Source: CALWZE01 sp964645785 (lineage in GTDB: Bacteria; Bacillota; Clostridia; Oscillospirales; Ruminococcaceae). Taken from it: a DNA stretch of 64,000 nucleotides. The DNA lies in contig CAZYAV010000002.1 in NCBI GenBank assembly GCA_964645785.1, positions 13,689-77,688 of the forward strand. The letters are read 5' to 3'. A program made the position numbers and the translations under genes. Of the stretch, positions 40,134 through 49,593 are shown piece by piece (positions within the stretch are counted from its first letter, which is position 1; each line of letters begins with the position of its first letter). The notes under the pieces were generated by a model. It did no database searches, was not told where the DNA came from, and saw nothing but the letters and a program-made list of their open reading frames with translations.

Positions 40134-41966
40134 ATGTGTGGAATCGTGGGTTTTGTCGGCAAAACGGACAGCGTGCCGTTTTTGCTTGACGGGCTGAAAA
40201 AACTGGAATACCGCGGCTATGATTCCGCGGGCATCGCGGTCATAGAGAACGGGGAAATCGAGGTCGTCAAGGCAAAGGGGCGGCTGACAAATCTCGAAAA
40301 TAAGCTGAAGCAGCGGAAGCCGCTGCACGGCAACTGCGGCATCGGCCACACCCGCTGGGCGACCCACGGCGAGCCGAGCGACGTCAACAGCCACCCGCAC
40401 ACCAGCTCGCGCGTGACCATCGTGCACAACGGCATCATCGAAAACTACAGCGAGCTCAAGGAGTTCCTCATCAGCAAGGGCTATACCTTTGTCTCGGAGA
40501 CGGACACCGAGGTCGCGGTCAAGCTGCTGGATCATTACTATTACAACGACCCGGTCAAGGATCCGGTTGAGGCGATCATGAAGACGATCAAGCAGCTGCG
40601 CGGCTACTACGCGCTCGGGATTATGTTCAAGGACTATCCCGAAACCCTCTTTGCCGTGCGGCGGGAAAGCCCGCTGATTATCGGCTACGGCGAGGGGGAG
40701 AATTTCATCGCCTCGGACGTTCCGGCCATCCTCAAATACACCAAAAAATACAGCCTGCTGGACACGGACGAGATTGCAACCATCACCGCGGACGAGGTCA
40801 AGGTGGTGACCCATCTTGGCTTCCCGGTGGAAAAGGAGATTCTGGAGGCGAACTGGGACATCGAATCGGCCGAAAAGGGCGGATTCCCCCACTTCATGCT
40901 CAAGGAGATACACGAGCAGCCCAAGGCGCTGCTCAACACCATCAATCCCCGCATCAAAAACGGCCTGCCCGATTTCAGTGCCGAGTCGATCCCCGACGAG
41001 CTGCTGAAAAACGCGCCCGCGCTGCATGTAGTCGGCTGCGGCACGGCGATGCACGCCGGCATCGTCGGCAAATACGCCATCGAGCAGCTGGCGCGGGTGC
41101 CGGTCACGGTCGACATCGCCAGCGAGTTCCGCTACGCAAACCCGATCCTGCACCCCGACGAACCGGTGATTGTCATCTCCCAGTCGGGTGAGACGCTGGA
41201 TTCCATCGCCGCCATGCGGCTGGCAAAGGAGCGCGGCTGCAAGGTGATTGCGGTGGTCAACGTGGTGGGCAGCACCATCGCGCGGGAGGCGGACATGGTG
41301 CTTTACACCTGGGCGGGCCCCGAAATCGCCGTCGCGTCCACCAAGGCGTATTCGGTGCAGCTTGCGATGATGTACCTGCTGGCCATCCGGCTCGCGTTTG
41401 TGCGCGGCGAAATCGACGAGACCCGCGCAAAGGAGCTGACGGACAGCCTGCTCGGGGTGCCGGCGGTGCTGGACAAGGTGCTGGTCAACACCGACAACAT
41501 CAAGCACATTGCCAGCACCTACATCAACTCCCAGAGCGCGTTTTACATCGGCCGCTCACTGGACTTTGCCCTCTCGCAGGAGGGCTCGCTCAAGCTCAAG
41601 GAGATTTCCTACATCCACAGTGAATCCTACGCCGCGGGCGAGCTCAAGCACGGCACCATCTCGCTGATTGAGGACGGCGTGTGCGTCGTCGCCATCGCGA
41701 CCCAGGAGCGGCTGCTGGAAAAGATGTTCAGCAACATCAAGGAGGTCAAGACGCGGGGTGCGCGCGTCTTTCTGATTACTCGGTCAGATTCGATTATCCC
41801 GGACGGCCTGGTGGACGACGTCATCCGCCTGCCCGAGATAGACGGCTTCCTCGCGCCGCTCGCGACCATCCTGCCGCTGCAGCTCTTCGCCTACTACATG
41901 GCGCTGCTGCGCGGCTGCGACGTCGACAAGCCCCGCAACCTCGCAAAATCGGTCACGGTGGAATAA
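40134..41966 (+). CDS. glmS: Glutamine-fructose-6-phosphate aminotransferase
   Basis: 610 residues, normal length. Makes glucosamine 6-phosphate from fructose 6-phosphate and glutamine, the first step toward UDP-GlcNAc. The N-terminal nucleophile is the Cys after Met in MCGIVGFVG. GHTRWATHGEPSDVNSHPH marks the glutaminase site, and two SIS sugar-isomerase domains follow (SQSGETLDSIAAMR; then SLKLKEISYIHSESYAAGELKHG). It ends in AKSVTVE, the usual family end. AAGGAG lies 7 bp before the ATG. A strong terminator follows. Confidence 0.98.
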   Translation: MCGIVGFVGKTDSVPFLLDGLKKLEYRGYDSAGIAVIENGEIEVVKAKGRLTNLENKLKQRKPLHGNCGIGHTRWATHGEPSDVNSHPHTSSRVTIVHNGIIENYSELKEFLISKGYTFVSETDTEVAVKLLDHYYYNDPVKDPVEAIMKTIKQLRGYYALGIMFKDYPETLFAVRRESPLIIGYGEGENFIASDVPAILKYTKKYSLLDTDEIATITADEVKVVTHLGFPVEKEILEANWDIESAEKGGFPHFMLKEIHEQPKALLNTINPRIKNGLPDFSAESIPDELLKNAPALHVVGCGTAMHAGIVGKYAIEQLARVPVTVDIASEFRYANPILHPDEPVIVISQSGETLDSIAAMRLAKERGCKVIAVVNVVGSTIAREADMVLYTWAGPEIAVASTKAYSVQLAMMYLLAIRLAFVRGEIDETRAKELTDSLLGVPAVLDKVLVNTDNIKHIASTYINSQSAFYIGRSLDFALSQEGSLKLKEISYIHSESYAAGELKHGTISLIEDGVCVVAIATQERLLEKMFSNIKEVKTRGARVFLITRSDSIIPDGLVDDVIRLPEIDGFLAPLATILPLQLFAYYMALLRGCDVDKPRNLAKSVTVE

Positions 41967-42005
41967 GCCGCCCGGCGCCGGCATTGGCGGTTCGTCAAAC
42001 GGCAC

Positions 42006-42036
42006 AAGGGGGGGAACTGCGGTTCCCCCTTTTTTA
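42006..42036 (+). terminator. Terminator of glmS
   Basis: AAGGGGGGGAAC pairs with GTTCCCCC around TGCG and runs into seven Ts. Confidence 0.88.
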
Positions 42037-42336
42037 TGCGCCGCTCACCGTGCCGGGGTGCGGGCGGTTTTGCCGAAAGCCCGAAAACGGTATGGTTCGA
42101 CCCGCGTCTGTGGCAAAGCGGCGCGGCGGGAAACCCGCCTTTCTTTGACCCGCTGCTCCTTGGCCGTCTGCACAGCCCGGTAGTGTGGAGAACGGCCGCC
42201 TGTATCGCCCTGTGGCCGCCCCGCCCCGCGCCGGGCTGGGGAAGTTGCCGGCGGAACGCTGCGCGCGGCTGCGCGCATCCTTGCCCCTCGCCTTTCCCGT
42301 GTCTGCTCCCCCGGGCGGGAAGCGCGGCCGCACCGC
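42037..42336. other. 300-bp spacer, nothing recognised
   Basis: GC-rich, without a gene, hairpin with T-run or promoter that I can support. The ileS leader promoter follows. Confidence 0.5.
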
Positions 42337-42365
42337 TTGACACCGGGCGGCAAACGTGCTATGTT
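42337..42365 (+). promoter_or_regulatory. Promoter of the T-box/ileS transcript
   Basis: TTGACA (42337-42342), 17-bp spacer, TATGTT (42360-42365). Transcription should start near 42372. Confidence 0.75.
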
Positions 42366-42371
42366 TATTGA

Positions 42372-42668
42372 TACGATGCCGCGTCCTGGCGCGGCGCATA
42401 GTGCATAAAGACGGCGACGAAGACAGTAGCGTCCCTGCAAAAGGCGAAGAGAGCGGGCGGTTGGTGCAAGCCCGCGCGAGTAGCAGGCCGCGAAAATCCC
42501 TTCCGAGTCCCGGATGCGAACGCCCCGCCGGCTCCGGCCGGGCGGCAAGTAGCGTGCGGCGGGTCTTTCCCGTTACCGAAAGCGCATATGACAGTATGGC
42601 GGCGATGGGTGGTTTATAAACGAACAGCTTTTCGGCTTTCGTCCCGTTCGGGGCGAAAGCCGTTTTTC
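42372..42668 (+). promoter_or_regulatory. T-box riboswitch with Ile (AUC) specifier, upstream of ileS
   Basis: Stem-I signs are clear: GAAGACAGTAGCG (AGTA motif), then AGAGAGCGGGCGGTTGGTG. The specifier loop GCGAAAATCCCTTCC places codon ATC at 42496-42498. The T-box proper is unusual: GGGTGGTTTATAAACG (42606-42621) instead of GGGTGGNACCGCG, but TGGT to pair with the tRNA end is kept. A strong terminator follows at 42633-42668: CGGCTTTCGTCCC/GGGGCGAAAGCCG, then TTTTT. Confidence 0.9.
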
Positions 42669-42721
42669 GTCCTCCCGGCCGCAAACCCACCCGCAGAGTA
42701 AAGCTGAAAGGAGCGCACAGC

Positions 42722-45700
42722 ATGTACAAGAGCGTACCGGCCAACCAGAGCTTTGTCGAGCGCGAAAAGCAGACGGCGCAGTTCTGGGAGCAGAACAAAA
42801 TCTTTGAAAAAACCGTGGAGCTCAACAAGGGCAAGCCGACCTATACCTTTTACGACGGCCCCCCCACCGCAAACGGCAAGCCGCACATCGGCCATGTCCT
42901 GACCCGGGTGGTCAAGGACATGATCCCGCGCTATCACATCATGAAGGGCTGCGACGTGCCCCGCAAGGCCGGCTGGGACACCCACGGCCTGCCGGTTGAG
43001 CTGGAGGTGGAGCGCGAGCTCGGCATCAACGGCAAGGAGCAGATCGAGACCTACGGGCTCGACCCGTTCATCCGCAAATGCAAGGAGAGCGTGTGGAAAT
43101 ACAAGGGCATGTGGGAGGATTTTTCCAAAACCGTCGGCTTCTGGGCGGATATGGACAACCCCTATGTCACCTATCACAACGACTTTATCGAATCGGAGTG
43201 GTGGGCGCTCAAGGAGATCTGGAACAAGGGGCTGCTCTATAAGGGGTTCAAGATCGTCCCCTACTGCCCGCGCTGCGGAACGCCCCTCTCCTCCCACGAG
43301 GTCGCGCAGGGGTACCGGACGGTCAAGGAGCGGTCGGCCGTTGTGCGGTTCAAATGCAAGGGCGAGGACGCCTATTTCCTGGCCTGGACAACCACCCCGT
43401 GGACGCTGCCCTCCAACCTCGCACTGTGCGTCAACCCCGAGCTGGACTATGTCAAGGTCAAGGCGGCGGACGGCTATACCTATTATATGGCCGAGGCGCT
43501 GCTGGACACGGTGCTCGGCTCGCTCGGCAAGGACGGCGCGCCCGCCTATACGGTGCTGGAGCGGTTCAAGGGGCGCGCGCTGGAAAACCGCGAGTACGAG
43601 CCGCTTTACGCCTGCGCGGGCGAAGCCGCCGCAAAACAGCACAAGCGGGCGCATTATGTAACCTGCGACGACTATGTCACAACCGGCGACGGCACCGGCA
43701 TCGTCCACATCGCCCCCGCGTTCGGCGAGGACGACGCGCGGGTCGGCCGGCTGTACGACCTGCCCTTTGTCCAGTTTGTGGACGGCAAGGGCAACCTGAC
43801 CGAAGAGACCCCCTATGCCGGCAAATTTGTCAAACAGGCCGACCCGCTGGTGCTGGCCGACCTGGACAGGGAGGGCAAGCTGTTCTCCGCCCCCAATTTT
43901 GAGCATGAGTACCCCCACTGCTGGCGGTGCGACACCCCGCTCATCTATTACGCGCGGGAGAGCTGGTTCATCAAGATGACCGCCGTGCGGGAGAATCTCA
44001 TCCGCAACAACAACACCATCAACTGGATCCCCGAAAGCATCGGCAAGGGTCGGTTTGGGGACTGGTTGGAGAATATCCAGGACTGGGGCATCTCCCGCAA
44101 CCGCTACTGGGGCACCCCGCTCAACATCTGGCAGTGCGAGTGCGGCCACATGCACAGTGTCGGCTCGATTGCGGAGCTGCGCGCGCTTTCGGACAACTGC
44201 CCCGAGGACATCGAGCTGCACCGCCCGTACATCGACGCCGTCACCATCAAGTGCGAAAAGTGCGGCGGCGAGATGCACCGGGTGCCCGAGGTGATCGACT
44301 GCTGGTTCGATTCCGGCTCGATGCCCTTTGCCCAGCACCATTACCCGTTTGAGAACAAGGCGCTGTTCGACGCGCAGTTCCCGGCCGATTTCATCTGCGA
44401 GGCGGTCGACCAGACCCGCGGCTGGTTCTATTCGCTGCTGGCCATCTCGACCCTGCTGTTCGACCGCGCGCCCTACAAAAACGTCATCGTGCTCGGCCAT
44501 GTGCAGGACGAGAACGGCCAGAAAATGTCCAAATCCAAGGGCAACGCGGTCGACCCGTTCGAGGCGCTCGAGACCTACGGCGCGGACGCGATCCGCTGGT
44601 ATTTTTACACCAACTCCGCCCCCTGGCTGCCCAACCGGTTCCACGGCAAGGCGGTGATGGAGGGGCAGCGCAAGTTCCTGTCCACCCTGTGGAACACCTA
44701 CGCGTTTTATGTGCTGTACGCCGAAATTGATCAGTTTGACCCGACCAGATACCGGCTGGAGGACTGCGCGCTGACCGTGATGGACAGCTGGGTGCTCAGC
44801 CGGCTGAACAGCACGGTCGCCGCCGCGGACGAGAACCTGGCCAATTACCGCATCCCCGAGGCGGCCAAGGCGATTGCGGCGTTTACGGACGAGCTGTCCA
44901 ACTGGTATGTCCGCCGCAGCCGCGAGCGGTTCTGGGGCGAGTCGCTCACCGGCGACAAGATCGCGGCGTATATGACCCTGTACACCGCGCTGGTGACCCT
45001 GTGCAAGGCCGCCGCCCCGATGATCCCCTTTATGACCGAGGAGATTTACCAGAACCTCGTGCGCTCGGTTGACCCGGACGCGCCGCTCAGCATCCACCTG
45101 TGCGCCTATCCCGAGGCGGACAAAGCCCGTATCGACCCCGAGCTGGAGCGCAATATGGAGGAGGCGCTGCTCGCGGTCACCCTCGGCCGCGCGGCGCGCA
45201 ACGAGGCGTCCATCAAAAACCGCCAGCCGCTCGCCAACATCTACATCAGCGGCGAAAAGCAGATCCCCGCGCTGTTCTGCGACATCATCAAGGAGGAGCT
45301 GAACATCAAGGCGCTCGCGTTTGTCGACAGCGCCGACCAGTTTGTGCGCTACACCTTCAAGCCCCAGCTCAAGGTCTGCGGCGCAAAGTACGGCAAAAAG
45401 GTCAACGACATCCGCGCCGCGCTTGCCGCGCTGGACGGGCAGGCCGCCAAAAAGGCGCTGGACGAGACCGGCGCGCTCCCCCTCACCCTTGCGGACGGGA
45501 CGCAGCTTCAGATGACCGCCGAGGAGCTGCTGATTGAGACGGATAGGGCGGAGGGTTTTGTGACCCAGAGCGACCGCGGCGTGACCGTTGTGCTGGACAC
45601 CCGACTGGACGACGCCCTCATCGAGGAGGGCTTTGTGCGCGAGATTGTCAGCAAGCTGCAGTCCATGCGCAAGGATGCCGGCTTCAACGTGATGGATCAC

Positions 45701-45874
45701 ATCCTGGTCGGGGTCGGCGGCAGCCGCAAGGTCGCGGACATCGTGGCGCGCAACGCCGCCGCCATCTGCGCCGACACCCTGTGCGACGGCATCTCCCAGA
45801 CGCTGGACGGGGTGGTTCGGGACTGGAACATCAACGGCGAGGCCGCGACCCTGTCGGTCAAGGTCAACGGGTAA
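42722..45874 (+). CDS. ileS: Isoleucyl-tRNA synthetase
   Basis: 1050 residues. Charges tRNA-Ile and edits valine. The class I motifs are PHIGHVL (HIGH) near residue 57 and KMSKSKG (KMSKS) near 600. YCPRCGTPLSSHEVAQGY near 180 and the absence of a C-terminal four-Cys zinc finger place it with the eukaryote-like IleRS2 branch rather than the E. coli-type IleRS1. AAAGGAG lies 9-10 bp before the ATG. Regulated by the Ile T-box leader. A terminator follows. Confidence 0.97.
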   Translation: MYKSVPANQSFVEREKQTAQFWEQNKIFEKTVELNKGKPTYTFYDGPPTANGKPHIGHVLTRVVKDMIPRYHIMKGCDVPRKAGWDTHGLPVELEVERELGINGKEQIETYGLDPFIRKCKESVWKYKGMWEDFSKTVGFWADMDNPYVTYHNDFIESEWWALKEIWNKGLLYKGFKIVPYCPRCGTPLSSHEVAQGYRTVKERSAVVRFKCKGEDAYFLAWTTTPWTLPSNLALCVNPELDYVKVKAADGYTYYMAEALLDTVLGSLGKDGAPAYTVLERFKGRALENREYEPLYACAGEAAAKQHKRAHYVTCDDYVTTGDGTGIVHIAPAFGEDDARVGRLYDLPFVQFVDGKGNLTEETPYAGKFVKQADPLVLADLDREGKLFSAPNFEHEYPHCWRCDTPLIYYARESWFIKMTAVRENLIRNNNTINWIPESIGKGRFGDWLENIQDWGISRNRYWGTPLNIWQCECGHMHSVGSIAELRALSDNCPEDIELHRPYIDAVTIKCEKCGGEMHRVPEVIDCWFDSGSMPFAQHHYPFENKALFDAQFPADFICEAVDQTRGWFYSLLAISTLLFDRAPYKNVIVLGHVQDENGQKMSKSKGNAVDPFEALETYGADAIRWYFYTNSAPWLPNRFHGKAVMEGQRKFLSTLWNTYAFYVLYAEIDQFDPTRYRLEDCALTVMDSWVLSRLNSTVAAADENLANYRIPEAAKAIAAFTDELSNWYVRRSRERFWGESLTGDKIAAYMTLYTALVTLCKAAAPMIPFMTEEIYQNLVRSVDPDAPLSIHLCAYPEADKARIDPELERNMEEALLAVTLGRAARNEASIKNRQPLANIYISGEKQIPALFCDIIKEELNIKALAFVDSADQFVRYTFKPQLKVCGAKYGKKVNDIRAALAALDGQAAKKALDETGALPLTLADGTQLQMTAEELLIETDRAEGFVTQSDRGVTVVLDTRLDDALIEEGFVREIVSKLQSMRKDAGFNVMDHILVGVGGSRKVADIVARNAAAICADTLCDGISQTLDGVVRDWNINGEAATLSVKVNG

Positions 45875-45961
45875 AATTTTTGAGGAATGCGGCCGGACGG
45901 CGCGGCGGAACCCCGGCAGAGCCGGGATAAAGCCGCGGCAGCCGGCAGGTTCGGCGAACAA

Positions 45962-46007
45962 CCGGGCGGCATGTGGAGCCTAAACTCCACACGCCGCCCG
46001 GCTTTTG
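45962..46007 (+). terminator. Terminator of ileS
   Basis: A stem of about 16 bp, CCGGGCGGC-A-TGTGGAG with CTCCACA-C-GCCGCCCGG, loop CCTAAA, then CTTTTG. Confidence 0.85.
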
Positions 46008-46039
46008 CGTCCGGCCGCCAAATTACAAAAGGAGGCGCA

Positions 46040-46650
46040 ACGGCCATTTCGGACATTTACGGGTACATCCGGGTCAGCAGCCGGGAGCAGAACGAGGCGC
46101 GGCAGCGCATCGCGATGCGGGAGCAGGGCGTCCCGGAGCAGAACATCTTTCTGGACAGGCAGTCCGGCAAGGACTTTGAGCGGCCGCAGTACAAGCGGCT
46201 GGCAGAACAATTAAAGCCGGGCGATTTGCTCTGCGTCAAGAGCATCGACCGGCTGGGGCGCAATTATGAGGAGATTCAAAACCAGTGGCGGCGGCTGACC
46301 CGGGAACAGGGGGTGGATATCCTGGTGCTGGACATGCCGCTGCTGGACACCCGGCGGGGCAAAGACCTGATGGGAACCTTCCTGAGCGACATTGTGTTAC
46401 AGGTGCTGTCCTTCGTGGCGGAAAACGAGCGCACCAACATCCGCCAGCGGCAGGCGGAGGGCATCGCGGCGGCAAAAGCCAGGGGGTGCGGCTGGGCAGG
46501 CCGCCGGAGCCGCTGCCGCACAACTATCCCAGCGTATACCGGCGCTGGAAGGCCGGCGCCATCACGGGCACGGCGGCGGCGAAGGCGTGCGGGATGCCGC
46601 TTTCCACCTTCCGCTACCGCGCGGCGCGCTACGAGCAGGCCAAGCAATAG
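46040..46650 (+). pseudogene. Serine recombinase (resolvase/invertase) with a lost start codon and a frameshift
   Basis: AAAAGGAGG at 46027-46035 is followed, where ATG is expected, by ACG (46040), then AISDIYGYIRVSSREQNEAR. Catalytic Ser lies in YIRVSS; QSGKDFERPQYKRL, KSIDRLGRNYEEI and the helix E segment FLSDIVLQVLSFVAENERTNI are intact. After GIAAAKARG the frame shifts at a run of five Gs (46482-46486). One more G would continue into VRLGRPPEPLPHNYP and the C-terminal helix-turn-helix (TGTAAAKACGMPLSTFRYR), ending at 46650. Repaired length is about 203 residues, normal for a Hin/TnpR-type enzyme. Either real decay or a sequencing error. Confidence 0.85.
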
Positions 46651-46675
46651 CCGGAACGGCAGGTTGCAGGAATGT

Positions 46676-46815
46676 GTACTTTCCTGCAAACCGAACCCAT
46701 TCCGGCATTTTTGCATATTGTATCATAAATTTCCGGCAAATTCCACAGCGAATTCGCCCTTTCCGAACCGATTTCAAGCCGCTTTTTGCAGCAGGCAAAG
46801 CCCGCAGGAAAGTAC
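46676..46815. repeat. Inverted repeat pair bounding about 116 bp next to the recombinase
   Basis: GTACTTTCCTGC (46676-46687) is the exact reverse complement of GCAGGAAAGTAC (46804-46815). If the contig ends join through their shared AAAGTAC, the match extends to 14 bp (GTGTACTTTCCTGC). The right repeat lies exactly at the gap edge. The left repeat also forms a local palindrome, TTGCAGGAA/TTCCTGCAA (about 46664-46689). Confidence 0.75.
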
Positions 46816-46915
46816 NNNNNNNNNNNNNNNNNNNNNNNNNNNNNNNNNNNNNNNNNNNNNNNNNNNNNNNNNNNNNNNNNNNNNNNNNNNNNNNNNNNNN
46901 NNNNNNNNNNNNNNN
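46816..46915. other. Assembly gap (100 N)
   Basis: A round placeholder. The two ends share AAAGTAC, so the real distance may be short or zero. Confidence 0.99.
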
Positions 46916-47135
46916 AAAGTACACCTTTTTGCAGACAAATTGTCGCCCGGCGTTCACAAAAAGTTCACGGGAAACATCAAATTTGCCATACTTTTTTGAT
47001 ATTAACTGTATTTTAGAAATGTGCGATAGACAAGCGCCAATCCGAGCCATACGCCGGCATAACGGCGGAATCCGAACGGCGCAGCCCCGGCCGCGGGGCT
47101 GCACAGGGGCGGATTGAATACGAGGGGTAGGTTTT

Positions 47136-49593
47136 GTGCTTGAGACAAAGAAAAAATACAAAATCCTTGTGGTGGACGATTCCAAGTTCAACCGCGTGGT
47201 TATGACAAGCATGTTGGGCAAGGATTTTACCTGGAGGAGGCGTGCGACGGCAGGCAGGCGATGCTGATCCTGGAGGATCACGCGGAGGAATTTTCCCTGG
47301 TGCTGCTGGACATCGTGATGCCCAACATGGACGGCTTTGCGTTCCTCAAGGCGATGCGGGCAAGCGGCTGGCTGGACTTTTTGCCGGTCATCATGATCTC
47401 CTCCGAATACACCGCCGAGAATATCGAGAACGCCTTTCGCCTGGGCGCCAGCGATATCATCCAGCGCCCGTACAACGAGCGGGTCATCTGCCACCGCATC
47501 GCCAACACCATCGCGCTTGCGGGCAAGCAGCGGGAGCTGTCCAACGCGCTGGTCAACGAGGTGATTCAGGAAAACGAGACCACCTCGGCGATGGTCTCCA
47601 TCCTGTCGCACATCGTCGAGACCCGCAACGGCGAGAGCGGGGATCACGTCCGCAACATCCGGTGCATAACCAAAATGCTGCTGGAGGAGCTGATGAAGCG
47701 GACGAACCGGTACGCCTTTTCCAAGGAGGAGATCCTCTTAATCTGCACCGCGGCCTCGCTGCACTACATCGGCAAGATGACCATACCGGAGGAGATTCTC
47801 AACAAGCCGGGCAAGCTGACCGACGAGGAGTTCCGGATTATGAAGGGGCACTCGATGGCCGGCGCCGAGATGGTGGACGCCCTGCGCCGGCAGGGGAACA
47901 CCAACCTGCTGTTCCAGCTGACCTATGAAATCTGCCGCTGGCACCACGAGCGGTATGACGGCCGGGGCTATCCGGACGGGCTGAAGGGGGAGGAAATCCC
48001 CATTGCGGCGCAGATTGTCTCCTTGGCGGACGTATACGACGCGCTGGTCAGCGCGCGGTGTTATAAGCCGGCGCGCACGCCCGAACAGGCGTACCGGATG
48101 ATTGTGGGCGGGGAATGCGGGGCGTTCAACCCGCTGCTGCTGGAATGCCTTTCCGGGATATTCAATCAGCTTCGGGGCGCGCTGATTCTCCCCGATTCCG
48201 AAGCTCAGGCCGCCGGCGGGGAGCCCAGCCGGGAGCTGATAGAGGACGCCATCGCCCACCTGCACGACAACGGGCTGGTGACGAGCGAGAAAATCATGCA
48301 GACCCTCTCCCGCGAGCGGCTGCGTCTCAAGTTCTTTTTTAACGAGAGCTGCCCCGCGTTTTACTACACCGTGTCGCCGCCCGTGCTGCATTACAACCGC
48401 GCCGGCATGGCGCTGTTTGGGCTGGACAAACCGGTCATTGTGCCGAACGAGGTGCTGAACGCCCACGAAAAGTATGACCGGGACGCGGCCAACCGGCTGC
48501 GGCGCAGGCTTGCGGCGGCGACAAACGAGCACCCGCTGGTGACCGAGACCATTCAGCTGCGCCTGCCCGGCGAACAGCCCCGGCAATACCGGTGCGAGCT
48601 GCAAACCATCTGGGAGTCGGCGGACGCCGCGCAGTTTGCGGAGGTGACCGGTCGGCTGATTCCGCTGGACGGCGAGCCGCTCCCGGCGGTTGCCGACGCC
48701 GGAAAGCGGGGGGAGACCCCGGCAATCGGCGGCGAGATGACCAGCAAGGAGGCGCTGTATCTGATCGGCGCGCTCAAATTCATGGTGTACAACGTCCGCC
48801 TGGTGGATCCCGCAGACAGCAGCATTGTGGAAATCGACAGCAGCGGCAGGCTCTTCAAAAGCGGCGCTGCCTGCTATCAGATCTGGAAGCAGTGCCGGCG
48901 GTGCGCGAACTGCACCTCGATGAAATGCCTGACCTATCAAAAAGAATTTTCCAAAATCGTCTTTCTGGAAAACGAGGCGTTCCACGTGATCTCCCAGTAT
49001 GTCCGGGTGGACGGCACCCCGCTTGTGCTGGAAATGCTGACCCGGATCACGGATGACGCCCTGATTGGCGGGGACGGGGAGCGGCTGCCGAGCCGCTCCA
49101 TTTCGGATATGCAGAGCAAGCTGTATCTTGACCCGATAACCCATGCGCACAACCGGCGCTATTACAACGCAAAGGCGCAGGCGCCCGAAAAGCTCTGCGC
49201 GCTTGCAATCCTCGACGTGGATCATTTTGGGGAGATCAACGGCACATACGGGCGCGCCGTGGGGGACGATGTGCTGATGCGCATCGCGCAGACGGCCGGC
49301 GGGGATATCCGAAAGACCGACGTGCTTGTCCGGTATTACGGGGATGAATTTGTGATTATGTTCACCGCCATCGACCCGGATGCGCTGAACGCGGTGCTGC
49401 GCAAAATCGCCGCCGACATCGCCGCCCTTTCCTTTGACGGCATGGAGGAGGACAGGCGTGTCACGGTCAGCATCGGCGGCGCCATGGGGCCGGATCTGCC
49501 GGCGGCGCTGCTGAAGCGGGCGGACGAGATGCTAAAAAAGCCAAGCAGAACCGGGGCTCCATCGTGACCTGGAACGAGCCGCCCGCGGACTAA
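47136..49593 (+). pseudogene. Response regulator with HD-GYP, PAS-like and GGDEF-like domains, frameshifted and catalytically degenerate
   Basis: Starts at GTG 47136 (GAGGGG upstream) with receiver start KYKILVVDDSKFNRVVMTSM. A missing T in the run at 47227-47231 breaks the frame; it resumes as MLILEDHAEEFSLVLLDIVMPNMDGF (phospho-Asp in LLDIVM). HD-GYP follows: SLHYIGKMTIPEEIL has HY where HD is expected, but HHERYDGRGYP is intact. Two PAS-like parts come next, the second with a Cys cluster (CRRCANCTSMKC). The GGDEF-like end reads RYYGDEF. Near the end a missing A (49532-49537) diverts the last residues; with it the protein would end GSIVTWNEPPAD at 49593. The role would be cyclic-di-GMP sensing or signalling. 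Confidence 0.8.

Larger units (their letters stand above)
46651..47135. other. Spacer with inverted repeats and assembly gap
   Basis: Holds the inverted repeats at 46676-46687 and 46804-46815 and the gap 46816-46915. No gene is visible. Sequence after the gap (46916-47100) is AT-richer and may hold the promoter of the next gene. Confidence 0.5.

Noticed and set aside
42614..45961. 1115-residue open frame antisense to ileS
   Set aside because: A shadow of a GC-rich gene with no family pattern; the plus strand is plainly ileS.
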